Shown: positions 6,543-10,082 of the stretch, one piece after another
How the letters are laid out: each line of letters opens with the position of its first letter
Position numbering within the stretch: the stretch's first letter is position 1
Assembly (NCBI GenBank): GCA_016880225.1
Contig: JAEHDT010000231.1
Span: 1 to 10,082, forward strand
Length of the DNA: 10,082 nucleotides
Direction: 5' to 3'
From: Gemmatimonadota bacterium
Lineage (GTDB): Bacteria > Gemmatimonadota > Gemmatimonadetes > Gemmatimonadales > GWC2-71-9
Program-made: the position numbers and the translations under genes
The notes under the pieces: model-generated
Databases searched by the model: none
Told to the model about the DNA's origin: nothing
The model's input: only the letters and a program-made list of their open reading frames with translations

Positions 6543-6918
6543 GGACGCGCTCGAGAGCTATCTCGCGGGTCGGGTGACGGCGGAACGGCTCGTGATCGCG
6601 GTGGCGGCGGCGTACTATGGGAACGAGGGACGCGGCATGCGGGATGGCCTCGGCCCGCTGATCGAGATCATCGATCGAGCGTCGCCCGGAATCGTCGAGC
6701 TGGGGAGCGTGACGGGCGAGCCGGGGTTCGACGTTCGGCTCGCCGAGCGCCGGTTCCCGCGGCAGCACGAGGCGGACCTGCGACGCGCGGCGGAGGCGTA
6801 CCTCGCGAGCGAGCGCACCACCGGCGTGATCACCCCGCTCGCTCGCGGGGCGACGAGTCCCGGCATGCTCGCACGGATCGTCGGAGCGATCCGCCGCCTG
6901 TTCAGCGCGTCAGCCTGA
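6517..6918 (+). CDS. Protein of unknown function at end of rseP operon
   Basis: I do not recognise this 133-residue protein. The frame has the same strongly G/C-ending third positions as its neighbours, which supports real coding. The ATG at 6517 lies inside the last 26 bases of rseP, with no clear Shine-Dalgarno, so translation is probably coupled; a GTG at 6571 is a possible later start. There is no signal peptide or obvious membrane span. The N-terminal half looks helical (SPVRDALESYLAGRVTAERL, then VIAVAAAYYGNEGRG). Next come LGPLIEIIDRASPGIVEL and a charged segment rich in Arg/Glu (LAERRFPRQHEADLRRAAEAYL). The C-terminus is a short basic amphipathic stretch (ARIVGAIRRLFSASA) that might touch membrane or nucleic acid. 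The 3' end overlaps the opposite-strand kinase gene by 17 bases. Its function cannot be stated; the position only suggests co-expression with rseP. Confidence 0.7.
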   Translation: MPFGSSPVRDALESYLAGRVTAERLVIAVAAAYYGNEGRGMRDGLGPLIEIIDRASPGIVELGSVTGEPGFDVRLAERRFPRQHEADLRRAAEAYLASERTTGVITPLARGATSPGMLARIVGAIRRLFSASA

Positions 6919-7831
6919 CCAGGAGCGCCACCAGCAGGACCAGTCCCACCCCTACCGCCACCAGCACCCACCGTCGTGCGCCTGGTCGGCCGCGCGCCTC
7001 CACGCGGACTACGTCGGCGAGCAGCCGTGTCGCGTCGCGGTAGCGGTCGTCGGGATGTTTGGCCAGGCACTTCATCACCAGGCGCTCGAACCGCCTGGAG
7101 AGATCGGGCCGCTTCTTGCGGAGCGAGGGCGGCGCATCCTCCACGTGCATCCGTGCCAGCTCGAACCAGTCGCCGGAGGTGAACGGCACCTCACCCGTCG
7201 CCGCCTTGTAGAGGGTCACCCCCAGAGCGTAGAAGTCGAGGCGCGGGTCGAGCGGCCGGCCTTGCGCCTGCTCCGGCGAGAGGTACTGCGGCGTCCCGAT
7301 CGTCATGTTCACGCCGGTCGAGGCGACGTACCCTGAGATCGCGCGGGCGATGCCGAAGTCGGTGATCACGGCGCTGCCGTCTGCGTGGATCAGGATGTTG
7401 TCGGGCTTCAAGTCGCGGTGGATCACCCCGCGGGCATGGGCGAACTCGAGCCCCCGCGCCACGTCGCCTGCGATGCGGACGAGGTCGCTCTCGGGCAGGG
7501 GGCCCTCGCGCGCGAGCCGGGCGGCCAGTGAATCGACGCACAAGTCCATGGCGAAGTAGACGTGCTCCCCGGTCCGGCCGACGGAACGGATGCGGATGAT
7601 GTTCTTGTGGTCGAGTTTGGCGGCGGTCTCGGCCTCGTTGCGGAACCGGGCCTCGAACTGGGGGTCGCCGGCGTAGCGCGGCATCAGCACCTTGACCGCC
7701 ACGGGGGTGCCGGCCGGCTCCCGTGCCGCGAACACCCAGGCGAAGCCCCCCTCGCCGAGCAGGCGCTCGATCAGGTAGGGGCCGACGGAGCGGCCGACCA
7801 GGTCGGTGGACGCCGTGGGCGCGTGGGTCAC
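6902..7831 (-). CDS. Membrane-anchored Hanks-type serine/threonine protein kinase
   Basis: The 309-residue product is a complete eukaryotic-like Ser/Thr kinase with a single C-terminal membrane anchor. In order: glycine loop LGEGGFAWVF (about 25-34), ATP-binding Lys47 in VAVKVL, a likely helix-C Glu66, and catalytic loop HRDLKPDN (138-145, catalytic Asp140, RD type). Then come DFG (158-160), an activation segment with Thr172, Thr177 and Thr180 as candidate autophosphorylation sites, SPE (185-187) in place of APE, and the conserved Asp199 of the LDFYALGV helix. The C-lobe ends with CLAKHPDDRYRDATRLLADV. After a short basic linker (RGRPGARR) a hydrophobic span (about 288-305) is followed by only RLTR. 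There is therefore no PASTA or other outer sensor domain. The start is GTG at 7831, the furthest upstream start supported. The gene is divergent from rpsO and convergent with the unknown gene. All catalytic residues are intact; its substrates are unknown. Confidence 0.93.
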   Translation of the reverse strand: MTHAPTASTDLVGRSVGPYLIERLLGEGGFAWVFAAREPAGTPVAVKVLMPRYAGDPQFEARFRNEAETAAKLDHKNIIRIRSVGRTGEHVYFAMDLCVDSLAARLAREGPLPESDLVRIAGDVARGLEFAHARGVIHRDLKPDNILIHADGSAVITDFGIARAISGYVASTGVNMTIGTPQYLSPEQAQGRPLDPRLDFYALGVTLYKAATGEVPFTSGDWFELARMHVEDAPPSLRKKRPDLSRRFERLVMKCLAKHPDDRYRDATRLLADVVRVEARGRPGARRWVLVAVGVGLVLLVALLVRLTR

Positions 7832-7837
7832 GAGGGC

Positions 7838-7866
7838 TTTACAAACACATGCGGGTGGTCTAAGTT
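7838..7866 (+). promoter_or_regulatory. Likely sigma70-type promoter for rpsO
   Basis: TTTACA (7838-7843) matches the -35 consensus at five of six bases and is followed after exactly 17 bases by TAAGTT (7861-7866), a weaker -10 match at three of six. Transcription would begin near 7873, leaving a leader of about 27 bases before the rpsO ATG. The -35 box begins 7 bases from the start codon of the divergent kinase gene. The surroundings are unusually AT-rich for this genome, as expected for a promoter. Confidence 0.55.
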
Positions 7867-7899
7867 ACTGCGCTCTCAACAATTAGGGAACAGGATCAG

Positions 7900-8157
7900 A
7901 TGTACGACAAGACGACGCCGGTCCGGAAGTACGGGCGGCACGAGGGAGACACGGGGTCCACCCCGGTCCAGATCGCGCTGCTCACCGAGCGGATCAACAG
8001 CCTCACCGATCATTTCCGGGTGCACGCCAAGGACTTCCACGGGCAACGCGGGCTCCTGCGGATGGTGTCGCAGCGGCGCCGCCTGCTCGAGTACCTGAAG
8101 CGCGCCGACCTGGAACGTTATCGGCAGCTCATCGACGAGCTGGGTCTCCGCCATTAA
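7900..8157 (+). CDS. rpsO: 30S ribosomal protein S15
   Basis: S15 is a primary 16S rRNA-binding protein that helps fold the central domain of the small subunit and forms an intersubunit bridge. The product has 85 residues against 89 in E. coli; the difference is a shorter N-terminus. Conserved parts are DTGSTPVQIALLTERIN (about 17-33), HFRVHAKDFHGQRGLLRMVSQRRRLLEYLKR (rRNA-binding helices) and the C-terminal YRQLIDELGLRH. The ATG at 7900 is preceded by AGGGA at 7885-7889 (10-base spacer); a weaker AGGA lies closer at 7892-7895. A sigma70-like promoter precedes the gene and a strong terminator follows it. Its neighbour pnp is the usual partner in many bacteria. Confidence 0.97.
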   Translation: MYDKTTPVRKYGRHEGDTGSTPVQIALLTERINSLTDHFRVHAKDFHGQRGLLRMVSQRRRLLEYLKRADLERYRQLIDELGLRH

Positions 8158-8170
8158 CAGCGCTGGCGTC

Positions 8171-8218
8171 GCGCCGGGCGCCCCGGAAGAGCACCGGGGC
8201 GCCTCGCGCATTTCTTTG
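8171..8218 (+). terminator. Strong intrinsic terminator after rpsO
   Basis: The arms ggcgccccgg (8177-8186) and ccggggcgcc (8194-8203) form a perfect 10-bp stem with a 7-base loop. It can extend outward by a G-U pair and, beyond one mismatch, four more pairs (8171-8174 with 8206-8209). The tail ATTTCTTTG (8210-8218) is T-rich. It starts 13 bases after the rpsO stop and ends 17 bases before pnp. It should end most rpsO transcripts and let some read through into pnp; it could also be a processing hairpin. Confidence 0.85.
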
Positions 8219-8235
8219 TGCTCTAGACAGGCCAC

Positions 8236-10082
8236 ATGGTGAAACACGTCGAACGCAACTTCGCGGGACGCGCCCTGAAGCTCGAGGCGGGTCGGCTGGC
8301 CAAGCAGGCCGCCGGATCCTGCCTCCTGCAGTTCGGGGAGACGGTCGTCCTCGCCACGGTGACGGTGTCGGACAACGTCTCGACCCTCCCGTTCTTTCCC
8401 CTTACCGTCGAATACCGTGAGAAGAGCTACGCCGCCGGCAAGATTCCCGGCGGCTTTTTGAAGCGCGAAGGTCGGCCCTCCGACGAGGAAATCCTCTCGG
8501 CGCGGGTCACGGACCGCTCGATCCGCCCGCTCTTCCCGGACGGCTTCAAGAACGAGGTGCAGGTCTTCATCTACGTGCTGTCGGCCGATCAGGAGAACGA
8601 CGCCGACGTGCTCGGGGTGACGGCGGCCTCGGCGGCCCTCACGATGTCGAAGGTGCCGTGGAACGGTCCGATCGCCGCGGTGCGGGTGGGCCGCGTCGAG
8701 GGGGCGTGGATCTTGAACCCCACGTTCCAGCAGCTCGAGTTCTCCGACGTGGACATGGTGGTATCGGGGTCGGCCGATTCGATCGTGATGGTCGAGGGCG
8801 GCGCCCTGGAGCTCACGGAGCCCGAGATCGTGAAGGGGCTCGAGGTCGCCCATAAGGGCATCCGCGAGCTGCTCGACGCGACGCGGGAGCTCGTGGCCGA
8901 GGTGCAGCAGCCGAAGATGGAATGGACCAAGGTCGAGCCGCCGGCGGGCCTCGTGGGGCGCGTGAAGGAGTTGGCGGAGGCTCGGGTCGCCGAAGCGCTC
9001 AGGCTGCCGGAGAAGGCGGAGCGGGCGCAGGCCCTGGGGGCGCTGAAGGCCACGATCCAGGAGCAGCTCGCGGCCGAGTTCCCCGACAACGTGAAGGACG
9101 TCGCGAACACGATCGAGGACATCGAATACCGCACCATGCGGGAGCAGGTCCTGACCCATGGTGAGCGGGTGGACGGCCGGGATCTCGACACGGTACGGCC
9201 GATCAGCTGCGAAGTGGGGGTGCTGCCCCGCACGCACGGCTCGGCGCTGTTCACGCGCGGCCAGACGCAGGCGCTCGTGTCGGTGACGCTGGGCACGACG
9301 CGGGACGAGCAGCGCATCGACTCGATCGACGTAGCGCAGGAAACGACCAAGTCGTTCATGCTGCACTACAACTTTCCGCCGTTCTCGACCGGCGAGGTGA
9401 AGCCGATCCGCGGGACATCACGGCGTGAGGTGGGACATGGGGCGCTCGCCGAGCGCGCGCTGCAGGCGTTGCTTCCGCCGTACGAGCAGTTCCCCTACAC
9501 GCTCCGCATCGTGTCCGACATTCTCGAATCGAACGGCTCGTCGTCGATGGCCACGGTGTGCGGCGGGTCGCTGGCTCTGTTCGACGCGGGCGTGCCGATG
9601 ACGGCCGCGTGCGCCGGTGTGGCGATGGGCCTGGTCAAGGAGGGCGCCAAGGTCGCGGTGCTGACCGACATCCTGGGCACCGAAGATCACCTTGGTGACA
9701 TGGACTTCAAGGTGGCGGGCACGGCCCAGGGGATCACCTCGATCCAGATGGACATCAAGATCCAGGGTCTCGACCTCTCGATCATGTCCACCGCCCTCGA
9801 GAAGGCGCGGAACGCCCGGCTCCACGTGCTTGCCGAGATGGCCAAGGTGCTTCCGGCGCCGCGTGCGGCCCTGAGCCCCTTCGCGCCGCGCATCATCACG
9901 ATCCAGATCAAGCCGGACAAGATCGGGGACATCATCGGGCCGAAGGGCAAGACCATCCGGGGCATCCAGGACGCCACGGGTGCCAAGATCTCGGTCGAGG
10001 ATTCCGGCCTGGTGACTATCGCCGCCGTCGGTGGCGAGGCAGGCGAGAAGGCCCGCGACATGATCGCCGCCATCGTCGCCGA
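8236..10082 (+). CDS. pnp: Polynucleotide phosphorylase, 5' part (3' end outside window)
   Basis: PNPase is a trimeric 3'-to-5' exoribonuclease that degrades RNA with phosphate, releasing nucleoside diphosphates, and can also add tails. The frame is open from ATG 8236 to the right edge, 615 codons plus two bases of a full length near 700. Domains in order: first RNase PH-like domain (FFPLTVEYREKSYAAGKIPGGFLKREGRPS and DRSIRPLFPDGF), the linking helical domain (about residues 240-300), and the second, catalytic RNase PH domain. That domain has RTHGSALFTRGQTQALV, SRREVGHGALAERAL, ESNGSSSMATVCGGSLAL and EDHLGDMDFKVAG; Asp484, Asp490 and Lys492 match E. coli Asp486, Asp492 and Lys494. A KH domain follows with the GPKG loop at 568-571. 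The S1 domain lies beyond the window. A weak AGG at 8229-8231 is the only nearby ribosome-binding match, and an in-frame GTG at 8239 is an alternative start. Expression probably depends on read-through of the rpsO terminator or on a promoter not seen here. Confidence 0.97.
   Translation, partial: MVKHVERNFAGRALKLEAGRLAKQAAGSCLLQFGETVVLATVTVSDNVSTLPFFPLTVEYREKSYAAGKIPGGFLKREGRPSDEEILSARVTDRSIRPLFPDGFKNEVQVFIYVLSADQENDADVLGVTAASAALTMSKVPWNGPIAAVRVGRVEGAWILNPTFQQLEFSDVDMVVSGSADSIVMVEGGALELTEPEIVKGLEVAHKGIRELLDATRELVAEVQQPKMEWTKVEPPAGLVGRVKELAEARVAEALRLPEKAERAQALGALKATIQEQLAAEFPDNVKDVANTIEDIEYRTMREQVLTHGERVDGRDLDTVRPISCEVGVLPRTHGSALFTRGQTQALVSVTLGTTRDEQRIDSIDVAQETTKSFMLHYNFPPFSTGEVKPIRGTSRREVGHGALAERALQALLPPYEQFPYTLRIVSDILESNGSSSMATVCGGSLALFDAGVPMTAACAGVAMGLVKEGAKVAVLTDILGTEDHLGDMDFKVAGTAQGITSIQMDIKIQGLDLSIMSTALEKARNARLHVLAEMAKVLPAPRAALSPFAPRIITIQIKPDKIGDIIGPKGKTIRGIQDATGAKISVEDSGLVTIAAVGGEAGEKARDMIAAIVA

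Noticed and set aside
6909..6919. Small inverted repeat gtcag/ctgac at the convergent gene ends as a terminator
   Set aside because: Only five pairs with a 1-base loop and no T run on either strand; too weak to call.
6615..7070. - strand frame covering the end of the unknown gene and the kinase 3' end
   Set aside because: It conflicts with the kinase frame, which is certain, and its composition (Arg/Pro/Ser-rich) is that of a shadow frame.
7832..7899. A promoter for the kinase on the - strand
   Set aside because: I tested TTGTTG and TTGAGA as -35 boxes, but no acceptable -10 occurs 16-18 bases downstream; the kinase promoter is not visible to me.
8222..8227. TCTAGA before pnp as a -10 box for a separate pnp promoter
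   Set aside because: It is too close to the ATG to leave a leader, and no -35 match lies at the right distance.
7876..9366. Long open frame on the - strand opposite rpsO and pnp (496 codons)
   Set aside because: Antisense shadow of two firmly identified genes; it would also run through the rpsO promoter and terminator.
1..10082. A previously undescribed multi-gene system, mobile element, CRISPR array or defence locus
   Set aside because: All genes but one belong to well-known families in conserved arrangements. I saw no transposase, integrase, direct-repeat array, tRNA or composition shift indicating an island.

Overview
The window is a GC-rich (roughly two-thirds GC by eye), gene-dense piece of bacterial chromosome made almost entirely of housekeeping genes. 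GTG starts, strongly G/C-ending codons, a short EF-Ts, a Hanks-type serine/threonine kinase and a MEP-pathway/site-2-protease cluster suggest a high-GC diderm of the Gemmatimonadota kind. That placement is inference from style and gene order, not a database result.

Layout. Positions 1-6918 are one + strand cluster: rpsB (3' part only), tsf, pyrH, frr, uppS, cdsA, dxr, rseP and a 133-residue protein I do not recognise. After the rpsB-tsf gap the genes are packed with almost no spacing. pyrH/frr, uppS/cdsA and cdsA/dxr share 4-base ATGA stop/start overlaps, frr and uppS are 1 base apart, dxr/rseP overlap by 10 bases and rseP/unknown by 26. On the - strand, 7831-6902 encodes a membrane-anchored serine/threonine kinase that runs tail-to-tail into the unknown gene. 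Divergent from the kinase, a compact promoter region leads into rpsO, a strong intrinsic terminator, and pnp, which runs off the right edge with its S1 domain missing.

How the genes fit together. The left cluster joins translation (S2, EF-Ts, ribosome recycling factor), pyrimidine nucleotide supply (UMP kinase) and envelope lipid synthesis. Dxr makes MEP, the route to isoprenoid precursors; UppS builds undecaprenyl diphosphate from them; CdsA makes CDP-diacylglycerol; RseP cleaves membrane-bound regulators. The right block pairs S15 with polynucleotide phosphorylase, a widely conserved neighbourhood linking the ribosome to RNA decay.

Non-coding structure. There are two hairpins between rpsB and tsf, the second followed by a short T run and placed just before the tsf ribosome-binding site. 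There is a sigma70-like promoter upstream of rpsO and a 10-bp GC hairpin with a T-rich tail after rpsO. The oddest local signal is a purine-rich, G-quadruplex-capable tract inside dxr that encodes a glycine/charged linker with atypical codons. I found no mobile element, CRISPR array, tRNA, rRNA or evidence of a previously undescribed multi-gene system. The two least explained genes are the 133-residue protein and the short-tailed kinase.
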